Below, piece by piece: positions 16,437 to 25,111 of a stretch of 64,000 nt of DNA (position 1 is the stretch's first letter; each line of letters opens with the position of its first letter). The translations under genes and the position numbers were made by a program. Under the pieces are notes generated by a model. That model was not told the DNA's origin, did not search any database, and saw nothing but the letters and a program-made list of their open reading frames with translations. Origin of the DNA: an uncultured Prevotellaceae bacterium (GTDB lineage: Bacteria; Bacteroidota; Bacteroidia; Bacteroidales; Bacteroidaceae); NCBI GenBank assembly GCA_900316645.1, contig ONDP01000012.1, positions 1-64,000 on the forward strand, written 5' to 3'.

Positions 16437-17079
16437 CGAGTTATGGTTCCCCAATCCCCGCTGGGGTGAGGAAGACGGTCTGGTAGCCATTGGAGGTGAC
16501 CTGTCTGTCGAGCGTTTGGTATTGGCCTATAGTAACGGCTTTTTCCCCTGGTATGCCTTTCAGATGGAGCGTGAGCCGCATTGGTATTGTCCGCTCGACC
16601 GTTATGTCATCATCCCTGAAGAGATTCATGTCAGCCACTCCATGCGACAACTCTTGAGGCAGCAGAGATATGAAGTGACTGTCAATCAAGACTTTGAAGG
16701 CGTCATCAACGGCTGTTCTAAAGCCCAGGGGCGCAATGAAGAGGATGGGGCTTGGCTTGGACCTGATATTATCGAGGCATTTACCAGTCTGCACCGTCTT
16801 GGCCATGCTGCAAGCGTTGAGGTGTGGGAGTCTGTTGATACTGCATCCGGCAAGCGACTTGTGGGCGGTCTCTATGGAGTGACTTTGCGCAATGCCTTCT
16901 TTGGCGAAAGCATGTTCTCTCTGGTTCCCAATGCTTCGAAACTGGCACTTATACACTTGGCTAAAGCCATGCAGCGCATTGGCGGCAGTTTGATAGACTG
17001 TCAGTTCGAAACTCCATTATTCAAGTCGATGGGTGGCAGACACATATCCTATGATGAATATATGAAACTGCTGAAATGA
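16414..17079 (+). CDS. aat: Leucyl/phenylalanyl-tRNA--protein transferase
   Basis: 221 residues. Family signatures: FPNPRWGEEDGLVAIGGDLSVERLVLAYSNGFFPWY, GGLYGVTLRNAFFGESMFS and FETPLFKSMGGRHISYDEYM. It adds Leu or Phe to proteins starting with basic residues, creating N-degrons for ClpS-ClpAP. The start overlaps the end of clpA by 23 nt, so clpS-clpA-aat form one translationally coupled N-degron operon. The next gene converges with a 1-bp gap. Confidence 0.95.
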   Translation: MAVWQLDDELWFPNPRWGEEDGLVAIGGDLSVERLVLAYSNGFFPWYAFQMEREPHWYCPLDRYVIIPEEIHVSHSMRQLLRQQRYEVTVNQDFEGVINGCSKAQGRNEEDGAWLGPDIIEAFTSLHRLGHAASVEVWESVDTASGKRLVGGLYGVTLRNAFFGESMFSLVPNASKLALIHLAKAMQRIGGSLIDCQFETPLFKSMGGRHISYDEYMKLLK

Positions 17080-17080
17080 A

Positions 17081-18346
17081 CTAAGCTTCATCAATCCGTC
17101 TTGTCAGGAAGAAGTTTTGAGTCTTCAGGAAATATAGGGCTACTCCTATTGCATTCATCACGGCAACAGTCCAGAATGCAGCGGAGTAGCCTGTTATTTC
17201 GGCTATTGCTCCACCTGCCAGTACCCCCAGTCCCATACCGATGTCCCACGAAATGAGTATGGTGGAATTGGCTGTTCCTCGTTCGTTATGGTGTGCCATT
17301 GTTATCATCATGTTCTGGAAGGCAGGCCACATGTGGCCGTTGCCTAATCCGATAAGGAGTGCAGAACTGTAGTACCCAATGAAAGTGAAGAGTGCAGAGT
17401 GAAGAGTGAAGAATTGGCTAGCGCCTATGGTGGGCATGAGAATGAAGAGGGTATAGCCGATGAGTGAGATGACCATGCCCTCAGCCGCATTATGAGTCAG
17501 CCGTCCTTGTCGCAGGGCCTTTCCGCCTTGCAATCGTGAAAGGATGAGTCCGATGGAACAGAGCATAAACCACGTGCCCGTACCTCCCGTTATGCCTAAT
17601 TCCTGTTTGCCGTATATGGCGAGATAGTTGCTCAGTACTCCGAAGCAAAAGCCGAAGAACACCATGTTCACGCCCAGTAGCCATCCTCGCTCCAAGAAGA
17701 AACGGTCTAATGAGAGTTTACGAGGTTTGATGGCTGATGTCTGATGGCGGATGGCTGATGGCTGATGGCGGATGGCTGACTTCTTACATCTTACCTCTAC
17801 CGTGGCATCAACTATCCAGCCGAAGGTGGCGATGGCGAAGGCCAGCCAGAAGAGCAGTTCGAAGTTGTGGGTCTCGGCAAAGACGAAAATGGCAAAGGTG
17901 GGTGCGATGGCCATAGCCAGGTTGTTAGACAGCCCATAGTAGCCGATACCCTCATTACGTCGCGAGGAGGGTAGCACGTCGATGGCTACGGTAGAGTTGG
18001 CAACCGTCAGAGCACCAAAGGGTCCGCCATGAAGTGTGCGCACGATGGTGAACAGCAACAGCGTTCCTGCAGCGAGATAGCCTGCAAAGAAGATGGCGAA
18101 GGCGGCATAGCTCACCATCAGTACTGTCTTGCGGGGGAAGGAATCAACGAAATAGCCACTGAACGGACGGAACAGCAGTGCCGTGATGGTGTATCCCGAC
18201 AGCACCAGTCCTATCACGTCCTTTGTGGCCCCGAAAGTCTCACTCAGGTAGAGCGGCAACAGTGGCGTTAACAAATAAAAGGCGAAGAACAGCGCAAAGT
18301 TGGCTGTCATCACCTTTATATAGTTCCGATTCCAGAGTCGTTCCAT
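17081..18346 (-). CDS. Major facilitator superfamily transporter
   Basis: 421 residues, about 12 membrane segments, with MFS-type signatures such as GYFVDSFPRKTVLMVSYAAFA after TM2 and GPFGALTVANSTVAIDVLPSSRRNEGIGYYG in the TM4-5 region. The substrate is not evident. Its ATG directly follows the stop of hisC, so it is the last gene of the his operon, in the place where Bacteroidales often have hisB. The central loop contains SAIRHQPSAIRHQTSAIK, encoded by a tandem DNA repeat (17731-17780). A periplasmic or TM loop near residue 315 is made of another repeat (17381-17415). Confidence 0.88.
   Translation of the reverse strand: MERLWNRNYIKVMTANFALFFAFYLLTPLLPLYLSETFGATKDVIGLVLSGYTITALLFRPFSGYFVDSFPRKTVLMVSYAAFAIFFAGYLAAGTLLLFTIVRTLHGGPFGALTVANSTVAIDVLPSSRRNEGIGYYGLSNNLAMAIAPTFAIFVFAETHNFELLFWLAFAIATFGWIVDATVEVRCKKSAIRHQPSAIRHQTSAIKPRKLSLDRFFLERGWLLGVNMVFFGFCFGVLSNYLAIYGKQELGITGGTGTWFMLCSIGLILSRLQGGKALRQGRLTHNAAEGMVISLIGYTLFILMPTIGASQFFTLHSALFTFIGYYSSALLIGLGNGHMWPAFQNMMITMAHHNERGTANSTILISWDIGMGLGVLAGGAIAEITGYSAAFWTVAVMNAIGVALYFLKTQNFFLTRRIDEA
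17381..17415. repeat. In-frame AGAGTGAAG-type micro-repeat in the MFS gene
   Basis: Words GAAAGTGAAG, AGTGCAGAGTG and AAGAGTGAAG in tandem; the reverse strand encodes FFTLHSALFTFIGYY. The same AGTGAAAAGTG words occur between hisD and hisG (20690-20750). Confidence 0.5.
17731..17780. repeat. In-frame GGCTGATG-type micro-repeat in the MFS gene
   Basis: About five tandem copies of (A/G)TGGC(T/G)GATG run through about 50 bp and encode SAIRHQP/SAIRHQT in the central cytoplasmic loop of the transporter. It is related to the repeat in clpA at 15424. Confidence 0.65.
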
Positions 18347-19381
18347 TTAGTATTGTCGCAAGGCGGCGAGCAGTTCGTTGTTCTCGCTCTTCATTCCTAT
18401 GGTGATACGCAGACAATTGTTGCAAAGCTGTACGCGGGTACGATTGCGCACAATGATACCTTTGTCAACCAGATAGTCGTAAATCTTTTGTGCGTCCGTC
18501 ATCTTGGCGAGGAAGAAATTGGCATCCGTCTTATACACCTGTTCACAGATGGGCAGTTCCTGGAAAGCCTGCATCAGTCGGGTGCGCTCAGCCAGAATGG
18601 TCTTCACCCACTTGTCAATCTCAAACGGATCCTTGAGGGCTTCCAGAGCCTGTTGCTGCGTCAGCATATTGACGTTATACGGATACTTCACCTTATTATA
18701 TATAGCCACAATCTCCTTCGAGGCGAATGCCATACCGAGTCGGATAGCTGCCAGTGCCCATGCCTTCGACATTGTGTTCAATACGATGAGGTTGGGATAT
18801 TTCGCCAGTTCCGTGCGCAGTGTCTTCTGCTGTGCAAAGTCGCTGTATGCCTCGTCCACGACGACGATACCCTCGAAGCCCTCAATCACTTTGATAATCT
18901 CGTCGCGGTTGAGCGAGTTGCCCGTCGGATTGTTGGGGCTGCATATCCAGATGATTTTAGTATGCTGGTCGCACGCCTTCAGCAGGTCGGCAGCCTTGAA
19001 GTCGAAATTGTCGTCGAGCATGACGGGACGATACTCCACATCATTGATATCGGCACACACCTTATACATGCCGTAAGTAGGCTGAATGGCTACTACGTTG
19101 TCCTTGCCGGGTTCGCAGAAGATGCGGTAGGGCAGGTCGATAGCCTCGTCGCTGCCATTACCGAGGAATATCATGTCCTCAGGAATGCCCTTTACCTTTG
19201 CAATCTGCTTTTTCAGTTCGCGCTGCAGTGGGTCAGGATAGCGGTTATATGGTGCGCCATACGGATTCTCGTTTGCATCGAGGAACACATGAGCCTCCTT
19301 GCCAGAGTATTCGTCACGTGCACTGCTATAGGGAGCCAGATGCCAGATATTCGGTCTTACCAATCTCTCTAAACTAAACAT
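18347..19381 (-). CDS. hisC: Histidinol-phosphate aminotransferase
   Basis: 344 residues from ATG 19381; an in-frame TTG at 19390 is less likely. PLP-dependent fold type [49 protein letters not shown], and [14 protein letters not shown] with the PLP-binding lysine. It converts imidazole-acetol phosphate to histidinol phosphate with glutamate. It lies in the order hisG-hisD-hisC, with the MFS gene immediately after. Confidence 0.95.
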   Translation of the reverse strand: MFSLERLVRPNIWHLAPYSSARDEYSGKEAHVFLDANENPYGAPYNRYPDPLQRELKKQIAKVKGIPEDMIFLGNGSDEAIDLPYRIFCEPGKDNVVAIQPTYGMYKVCADINDVEYRPVMLDDNFDFKAADLLKACDQHTKIIWICSPNNPTGNSLNRDEIIKVIEGFEGIVVVDEAYSDFAQQKTLRTELAKYPNLIVLNTMSKAWALAAIRLGMAFASKEIVAIYNKVKYPYNVNMLTQQQALEALKDPFEIDKWVKTILAERTRLMQAFQELPICEQVYKTDANFFLAKMTDAQKIYDYLVDKGIIVRNRTRVQLCNNCLRITIGMKSENNELLAALRQY

Positions 19382-19393
19382 AATTCTCAATTT

Positions 19394-20680
19394 TCAATTC
19401 TCAATTGATTTCATTCTCACCGTCATTGCATTCTTGTGAGCCTCCAGTTGTTCGGCTTCTGCCATCAGTTCTACGGCACGACCGATGTGCTGAATACCTT
19501 CTTCCGTCAGATGCTGGAATGTAATCTTGCGACAGTAGCTGTCCAGATTCACACCATTATATGCCGTAGCATAGCCGTGTGTCGGCAGGGTGTGATTGGT
19601 ACCGCTGGCATAGTCGCCGGCACTCTCGCAGGCATACTTTCCGAGGAACACGCTGCCTGCGTTGACCACCTTCTCAGCCAACTGCTCGTAGTTCTCAACC
19701 TGCAGGATGAGGTGCTCGGGGGCATAGGCGTTAGAGAGGGTGATGGCCTCGTCAACCGTATTGACGAGCACGTAGCTGCTGTTTTCTAATGATTTGGAAG
19801 CCAATTCTTTACGTGGCAATTGCTCCAGTTGTTTATCCACCTCTTGATGTATCTCTTCGAGCTTGCTTTCTGAAGTGGTAATCAGTAGCACCTGTGAGTC
19901 GATGCCGTGCTCAGCCTGTGAGAGCAGGTCGGCAGCAACAAACTCAGCATTCGCTTTTTCGTCAGCAATGACACAAACCTCAGATGGACCGGCAGGCATG
20001 TCAATAGCAACCTCGTCGAGACTCACCTGTTGCTTGGCAGCCATCACGTATTGGTTGCCTGGTCCGAAGATTTTGAAGACCTTGGGCACCGATTCCGTAC
20101 CGTAAGCCATAGCACCGATAGCCTGCACGCCACCAGCCTTGAAAATTTTGCTCACTCCAGCCACACGCGCCGCATAGAGAATGGCGGGGTTGACCTTGCC
20201 TTCCTTGTTAGGAGGTGTGCACAGCACGATTTCCTTGCATCCGGCTATCTTAGCTGGTGTTGCCAGCATCAGCACGGTGGAGAAGAGTGGGGCAGTGCCA
20301 CCGGGAATGTAGAGGCCCACCTTTTCGATGGCGACACTTTTCTGCCAGCAGGTGACGCCTTCCTGTGTCTTGATTTTCTGTCCTACGAAACGTTGCGAGA
20401 TATGGAACACCTTGATGTTATGGTGTGCCAGGATGATAGCGTCTTTCAATTCGTTGCTGATCAATCCCTCTGCCTCGTCCATCTCCTGCTCGCTGACAGC
20501 CAGCGAGGTCAGCACGGCTTTGTCGAATTTCTCTTCATATTCGCGCACAGCTTCGTCGCCACGTTTCTTCACATCGGCAAGTACCGATGCCACCGTGGCA
20601 TTCAACTGTGACAAGTCGAGTCGTGGACGCTCAATAATAGCATCCCACTCTTCACGTTTCGGATATCTGTATATTTTCAT
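19394..20680 (-). CDS. hisD: Histidinol dehydrogenase
   Basis: 428 residues from ATG 20680 (MKIYRYPKREEW). An upstream in-frame start at 20728 would add repeat-encoded residues and is rejected. Signatures: GLYIPGGTAPLFSTVLMLATPAKIAGC, AYGTESVPKVFKIFGPGNQYV, IDMPAGPSEV, LLSQAEHGIDSQV and GTNHTLPTHGYA. It oxidises histidinol to histidine with two NAD and zinc. It is separated from hisG by 63 bp of AGTGAAAAGTG-type repeats. Confidence 0.96.
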   Translation of the reverse strand: MKIYRYPKREEWDAIIERPRLDLSQLNATVASVLADVKKRGDEAVREYEEKFDKAVLTSLAVSEQEMDEAEGLISNELKDAIILAHHNIKVFHISQRFVGQKIKTQEGVTCWQKSVAIEKVGLYIPGGTAPLFSTVLMLATPAKIAGCKEIVLCTPPNKEGKVNPAILYAARVAGVSKIFKAGGVQAIGAMAYGTESVPKVFKIFGPGNQYVMAAKQQVSLDEVAIDMPAGPSEVCVIADEKANAEFVAADLLSQAEHGIDSQVLLITTSESKLEEIHQEVDKQLEQLPRKELASKSLENSSYVLVNTVDEAITLSNAYAPEHLILQVENYEQLAEKVVNAGSVFLGKYACESAGDYASGTNHTLPTHGYATAYNGVNLDSYCRKITFQHLTEEGIQHIGRAVELMAEAEQLEAHKNAMTVRMKSIEN

Positions 20681-20689
20681 TGATTCTTC

Positions 20690-20743
20690 ACTCTTCCCTG
20701 CGGCGGCAGCAAATTTTTCACTTTTCACTCTTCACTTTTCACT
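20690..20743. repeat. CTTCACT/TTTCACT micro-repeats between hisD and hisG
   Basis: Plus strand reads TTCTTCACTCTTCCCT, then TTTTTCACTTTTCACTCTTC and ACTTTTCACTTT. It occupies nearly the whole hisG-hisD spacer and runs up to the hisD ATG. Confidence 0.6.
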
Positions 20744-21595
20744 TTATAGTATCATTTTCTCAATCGGTGTCACCAGAATGCCCTGTGCCCCCATTTCCTT
20801 CAGTTTGCCGATAATCTCCCAGAAGCGTTTCTGGTCGAGCACAGTATGTACGGAGCACCATTCCTCGTCGGCCAATGGAATGACGGTAGGACTCTTCAGT
20901 CCAGGCAGCACGTTGATGATTTCCTGCAGACGAGCCTTGGGCGCATTCATCCGAACGTATTTTTTGTCCTCTGCATCCTTCACGGCCTTGAAACGGAACA
21001 ACATCTGTTCCAGAATGTCACGCTTGTCTTGCGACATCTGCTTATAACCGATGAGCAGTGCCTCGCTCTCCATCACCACTTCTACCTCGCGCAGGTTGTT
21101 GCTGACGAGGGTTGATCCACTGCTGACAATATCGAAGATGCCGTCAGCCAGTCCGATACCCGGACTGATTTCCACTGAACCGGTGATGACGTGAATCTCG
21201 GCCTTAATATCGTGCTTGTCGAGGAATTGGCGTAGGATGTTCGGATAGGAAGTGGCAATCTTCTTACCGTTGAACCACTCCACGCCCTGATAATCGATAT
21301 CCTTGGGAATGGCCAACGACAGACGGCACTTCGAAAAACCTAAGCGAGAAATGATTTCGGCATCTTCGCCTCTTTCTACAAACTCGTTTTCACCCACCAC
21401 ACCGATGTCGGCAACACCGCTTGCCACGCTCTGTGGAATATCATCGTCGCGTAGGTAAAGTACTTCCAATGGGAAATTACCCGACTGTACCAGGAGGGTG
21501 CGTCGTCCTGAACTAACCTTAATATCTGCTTCTGCGAGCAGGTTCATGGTGTCGTCAAACAGACGACCTTTTGACTGTACTGCAATTCTTAACAT
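20744..21595 (-). CDS. hisG: ATP phosphoribosyltransferase, long form
   Basis: 283 residues from ATG 21595. Catalytic part (MLRIAVQSKGRLFDDTMNLL, ADIGVVGENEFVE, DGIFDIVSSGSTLVSNNLREVE) plus a C-terminal regulatory domain (about 205-283, KYVRMNAPKARLQEIINVLPGLKSPTVIPL) that binds histidine in long-form enzymes. It makes the first step of histidine synthesis, so feedback inhibition is expected without HisZ. It is the first gene of the operon, with a promoter core at 21622-21629. Confidence 0.96.
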   Translation of the reverse strand: MLRIAVQSKGRLFDDTMNLLAEADIKVSSGRRTLLVQSGNFPLEVLYLRDDDIPQSVASGVADIGVVGENEFVERGEDAEIISRLGFSKCRLSLAIPKDIDYQGVEWFNGKKIATSYPNILRQFLDKHDIKAEIHVITGSVEISPGIGLADGIFDIVSSGSTLVSNNLREVEVVMESEALLIGYKQMSQDKRDILEQMLFRFKAVKDAEDKKYVRMNAPKARLQEIINVLPGLKSPTVIPLADEEWCSVHTVLDQKRFWEIIGKLKEMGAQGILVTPIEKMIL

Positions 21596-21621
21596 AATCA
21601 CTAATTAGCTAATTTAGGATG

Positions 21622-21629
21622 CAAAATTA
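21622..21629 (-). promoter_or_regulatory. Promoter core TAATTTTG of the his operon
   Basis: Reverse complement CAAAATTA on the plus strand, 27 bp upstream of hisG. It is divergent from the promoter at 21662, with only about 30 bp between cores. No attenuator or leader peptide fits in this spacer. Confidence 0.65.
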
Positions 21630-21661
21630 CGCATTTCTCGCCATATTTCCAAGAAAATGAT

Positions 21662-21669
21662 TAATTTTG
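21662..21669 (+). promoter_or_regulatory. Promoter core TAATTTTG of the lytic transglycosylase gene
   Basis: TAATTTTGC. An in-frame TTG is part of this box and cannot be the start codon if the box is used. The TTG at 21688 is the better start. Confidence 0.6.
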
Positions 21670-21687
21670 CAGAAATTTTCGGATAAA

Positions 21688-22821
21688 TTGATACGTAGAA
21701 GCATATATATTCAACTTTTAGGTGTTCTGCTATTGCTTGTTTCCTGTGCTAAGAAACAGCCGGAACCAATGACACCATGGGGTGGTGAGGAAGACCAGAC
21801 CTCGGCTACCGATTTCGATCTCGACCAGATTGTGAGCAATGGCGAATTGATAGCTTTGGCGCTGACGGGGCCCGAGACTTACTACGACTATCGGGGCAAG
21901 CACCTCGGAACGGAGTATATGCTTTGCCAGCGCTTTACTAATAAAATAGGTGTCAGTCTCCGTGTGGAGGTTTGTCGCGACTCAGCCGAGATGATGCGAC
22001 GCCTGCAGGATGGCGAGGCCGACCTCATCTTGTTTCGCAACTCACCCAAAGCCAAACAACTGGCTTGGCGCATTGGCGACGATAAGCCCGATTTGAGCAA
22101 AGCCCTTCGCGAGTGGTATCGCCCGCAATTGCTTGACGAGGTGAAGAAAGAGGAAGACTATCTGCTCTCCTCACGTTCCGTGAAGCGTCGTGTCTTTGCG
22201 CCCATGCTCAATGCCAAGGGTGGCGTCATCTCGCATTACGATGCGTATTTCCAGCAGTATTGTCGCGCCATCCGTTGGGACTGGCGACTCATGGCTGCCC
22301 AATGCTATCAGGAGTCAACCTTCGACCCTCAGGCGCGTTCATGGGCAGGAGCCTGTGGTCTGATGCAGATCATGCCCACCACTGCCGACCATCTCGGGCT
22401 GGCTCGCTCCGATATGTTCAATCCCGAGAAGAGCATTGCTGCTGCAGCCAAACTGATAGGCGAACTGAATCATACGTTCAGCGACATCCCCAATCAGCAG
22501 GAGCGCATCAAGTTCATTCTGGCTGCCTATAACGGTGGTGCCAATCATGTGCGCGACGCAATGGCGCTGGCTCGCAAGAACGGGCGCGACCCACAGCGCT
22601 GGTCGGATGTCAGCCATTATATCCTACTTTTGGCACAGCCTGAATACTACAACGACCCTGTTGTGAAGTATGGTTATATGCGCGGTTCCGAAACGGCTGG
22701 TTATGTTGATAAGATAATGCAGCGTTGGAACGGTTATCGGGGTGTCCACACACCTCATACGCCAGGACTGTCGGGAACGCCCCAGCGTGCTACTCACGAA
22801 AAGAAGAAATATAAGATTTAG
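21688..22821 (+). CDS. MltF-like lytic transglycosylase lipoprotein
   Basis: About 377 residues from TTG 21688, chosen because the promoter core covers the earlier TTG. Signal peptide with lipobox LLVSC, so outer-membrane or periplasmic lipoprotein. Residues about 45-150 resemble a solute-binding (SBP_bac_3) domain (GELIALALTGPETYYDYRGKHLGTEYMLCQRF...DGEADLILF). The C-terminal half is an SLT domain with catalytic E in AAQCYQESTFDPQARSWAGACGLMQIMP and AAYNGGANHV. This two-domain layout is that of MltF. It cleaves peptidoglycan to anhydromuropeptides. The 3' end overlaps the convergent EFR1 gene by 4 nt. Confidence 0.9.
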   Translation: MIRRSIYIQLLGVLLLLVSCAKKQPEPMTPWGGEEDQTSATDFDLDQIVSNGELIALALTGPETYYDYRGKHLGTEYMLCQRFTNKIGVSLRVEVCRDSAEMMRRLQDGEADLILFRNSPKAKQLAWRIGDDKPDLSKALREWYRPQLLDEVKKEEDYLLSSRSVKRRVFAPMLNAKGGVISHYDAYFQQYCRAIRWDWRLMAAQCYQESTFDPQARSWAGACGLMQIMPTTADHLGLARSDMFNPEKSIAAAAKLIGELNHTFSDIPNQQERIKFILAAYNGGANHVRDAMALARKNGRDPQRWSDVSHYILLLAQPEYYNDPVVKYGYMRGSETAGYVDKIMQRWNGYRGVHTPHTPGLSGTPQRATHEKKKYKI

Positions 22822-23627
22822 GATTGCTTGAACACGTATTGTCCGCGTTTCATCTTGCCCCAGTGTATGGCGTGACGCGGACAGTGGTGATAACAGGCCA
22901 GACAGTTCGTGCATTCCCCATTGTGTTTCCAGTGGGGCTTTGTGCCTTCAATATCATCCACTGGACACAGTTTCTTGCACAGTCCGCATCCTATGCAAGC
23001 CTCTTCGTCCACCCAGAAGTGTTCGTCCGTAATCAAGTGTTTGTTGTAATAGCCGCCTATCACGTAAGTATAGGTATAGGGAATGGCACCCTTCACCAGT
23101 TCCTCTACGCCCCGCTGCTTCTCGGTCACCACTTGGCAGATGTGTGCCATGCGCTGTTTGGCGGCCTCAATCTTCTGATGCTCCCGTTCGGGCGTGTCCA
23201 GATGCAGGAACGAGAAACAAACGTTCGATTCAGGCATCACAATGGCAAACGCAGCATCAGTGTGCAGTCCCTTCTGTCCCAGTTCCTTGTTCAGTATGCG
23301 CATGGCATGCCCCATGTTGTCGCCACAGGTGGTGAGGGCATAAATATAGAACTCTCTCTCAATCCCATTCCCGCTGATGCGCCTACCCGTAGCTTTTCCG
23401 AGGGGGGAAGTAAAGGTGGCTTTGCGGATGAATTGGCGTACAATGCGTGGCACCTGCCATCCGTGGGTTGGGAAACAGATGCCCAGTCGCTCGCCCTCTT
23501 GCAGCGTATATTCCAGTGTGCCCTTCTTGAGTTCGTCTGGAATATAGTATAACGAATCGTGGGTCGCCGAAGCCAGTTGTTCAGCGGCCCACTTAGTATT
23601 ACCTGTTCCTGAGAAATAGAAAATCAT
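22818..23627 (-). CDS. EFR1-type flavodoxin-ferredoxin protein
   Basis: 269 residues. N-terminal flavodoxin fold (MIFYFSGTGNTKWAAEQLA, FPTHGWQVPRIVRQFI) and C-terminal double 4Fe-4S cluster (CIGCGLCKKLCP and CTNCLACYHHCP), the arrangement called EFR1. Likely an intracellular electron carrier. Its ATG overlaps the stop of the upstream histidine-kinase-like gene by 4 nt. Residues KATGRRISGNGIERE (23342-23400) are encoded by a stretch that looks like a dispersed G/C-rich repeat (CTACCCGTAGCTTTTCCGAG) and may be an insertion. Confidence 0.88.
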   Translation of the reverse strand: MIFYFSGTGNTKWAAEQLASATHDSLYYIPDELKKGTLEYTLQEGERLGICFPTHGWQVPRIVRQFIRKATFTSPLGKATGRRISGNGIEREFYIYALTTCGDNMGHAMRILNKELGQKGLHTDAAFAIVMPESNVCFSFLHLDTPEREHQKIEAAKQRMAHICQVVTEKQRGVEELVKGAIPYTYTYVIGGYYNKHLITDEHFWVDEEACIGCGLCKKLCPVDDIEGTKPHWKHNGECTNCLACYHHCPRHAIHWGKMKRGQYVFKQS

Positions 23628-25111
23628 GCGTGCAGTTCAAGAACGAAACGAGTACCCTTCGTGAATTCCGGGTCGATGTCCAGATCACCGTTCATCTTCA
23701 GTGCCATCTGTTTGCAGATAGGCAGTCCCAGTCCGTCGCCCTTAGTCAGGTCGCGGATTTCGAGGAAAGGCTTAAACACATCCTCACGCTTCTCTTCCGG
23801 AATACCGCAACCCGTGTCAGCCACCAGGAATTGATGGGTGTGGGCACTGCGTTTCTTGTATTCCAGCCAGATAGTTCCGCCCTCCGGCGTGTATTCTGCC
23901 GCATTGTTGAGCAGGTGCAGCAGAATGTGCGATACATATTCCTTGTTCATGTCGACATTCATCTTCGGGGCATTCACCTTCAGTGTTACTTCGGGCTTCA
24001 CCTTGTCGCGAATCTGCTCGATGAGTCCCTCACAGAAATTAGGAATCTGTACGTCCTCCTTCTCAATCTCTTCTTCCGAATTCTCCAGTTCTGAAAGTGT
24101 CTGGATATGTTTCGAGAATTCCAACAGTGCCTTCACCTCAGGCTTGCTGCTGTCGAGTTTCTGCAGGGTGGGGTCGAGCTGTGCTGAAATGTTGCTGATG
24201 AACTTAGCCTTCAGCGCATTATTGTCGTTGGCCAATTTTATCACTTTCTTCTGTTTACGTGTCAACATGATGAAGCGCAACAGGATGATGGCACCCACAA
24301 CCAGTGCAGCAGCCAGCACACCTGCCAGTATCAGCAGACCGACGATGAACACCGAGCGAGTGGTCAGCGACGAGTCCTTCTCGGCAATCGAAGCCTCGTT
24401 GTCGGCAATCTGTTTCTTCAGTACGGCTATCTCGTCGGCGTGTTTCAGTGCATTTGCCGAGTCCTTCCAAGCCACGTAATTGCTATATGACTGAGCCACC
24501 ATATTGACATTGTTGCTCTTACGTCCGTTGGCGATGAGTTGTTTATACACCTCGTCCACCTTATCATATTCCTTCGAGGCTGTCAGTTTCGTAGCCATCT
24601 CCTTGAACACGGCATCACCCTGTGCGTTCAGTCCGAAACTGTAGTAATAGATAGCCTTTTGGTACAGCAGGTCGTTCTGCAGTTTAGCGTCGCCAGCTGC
24701 TGCCACCTGTGCCTCCATCTGGGCCAACTGCTCCTTGGCACTGTCTGGCTTGCGGAACTTCATATACATCTTCAGTCGCTCTTTGGTGACGAGATAGTGC
24801 AGCGCAGCCTTCTTGTTGCCGCCCTTGGCTTCGATGGTCTGATCGACGGCACGCAGCATTTCGAAAGCCTCCTTGTGTAGTCCGTCTTTTGAGTATAGCT
24901 CGGCAGTTTTTGCTCCGCACTCTACTGCCTGCTCCATGCGTCCCTTGCTGGTGTAGTCCTCGTAGGCTCGTTTGTAGTCGTAACGTGCAGCGGGAATGGT
25001 TTGTGCTACTTCAGCACTCTTCTGCAGTTCACTTTTCTGATTTTCCTGAGCGCTGAGTGTTGCACAGCACAGCGACAGTCCTAACACTAAGATTGATATT
25101 TTTCTATTCAT
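23624..25111 (-). CDS. TPR-containing sensor histidine-kinase-like protein lacking the H-box histidine
   Basis: 495 residues. Signal peptide (1-21), helical TPR-like periplasmic part (40-235), TM 253-283, short cytoplasmic dimerisation helix, then HATPase_c with N box LLNNAAEYTPEGG, G1 DTGCGIP and G2 GDGLGLPICK. Where kinases have S-H-E-(I/L)-R-T-P after 'KxxFIxN', this protein reads NISAQLDP (307-314): alanine 310 replaces the phospho-histidine. H335 lies outside the box. It may bind ATP without autophosphorylation, or act with a partner. It is co-translated with the EFR1 gene. Confidence 0.8.
   Translation of the reverse strand: MNRKISILVLGLSLCCATLSAQENQKSELQKSAEVAQTIPAARYDYKRAYEDYTSKGRMEQAVECGAKTAELYSKDGLHKEAFEMLRAVDQTIEAKGGNKKAALHYLVTKERLKMYMKFRKPDSAKEQLAQMEAQVAAAGDAKLQNDLLYQKAIYYYSFGLNAQGDAVFKEMATKLTASKEYDKVDEVYKQLIANGRKSNNVNMVAQSYSNYVAWKDSANALKHADEIAVLKKQIADNEASIAEKDSSLTTRSVFIVGLLILAGVLAAALVVGAIILLRFIMLTRKQKKVIKLANDNNALKAKFISNISAQLDPTLQKLDSSKPEVKALLEFSKHIQTLSELENSEEEIEKEDVQIPNFCEGLIEQIRDKVKPEVTLKVNAPKMNVDMNKEYVSHILLHLLNNAAEYTPEGGTIWLEYKKRSAHTHQFLVADTGCGIPEEKREDVFKPFLEIRDLTKGDGLGLPICKQMALKMNGDLDIDPEFTKGTRFVLELHA

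Noticed and set aside
18353..19372. 339-residue plus-strand frame
   Set aside because: It is entirely antisense to hisC, with a composition that reflects the codon complement.
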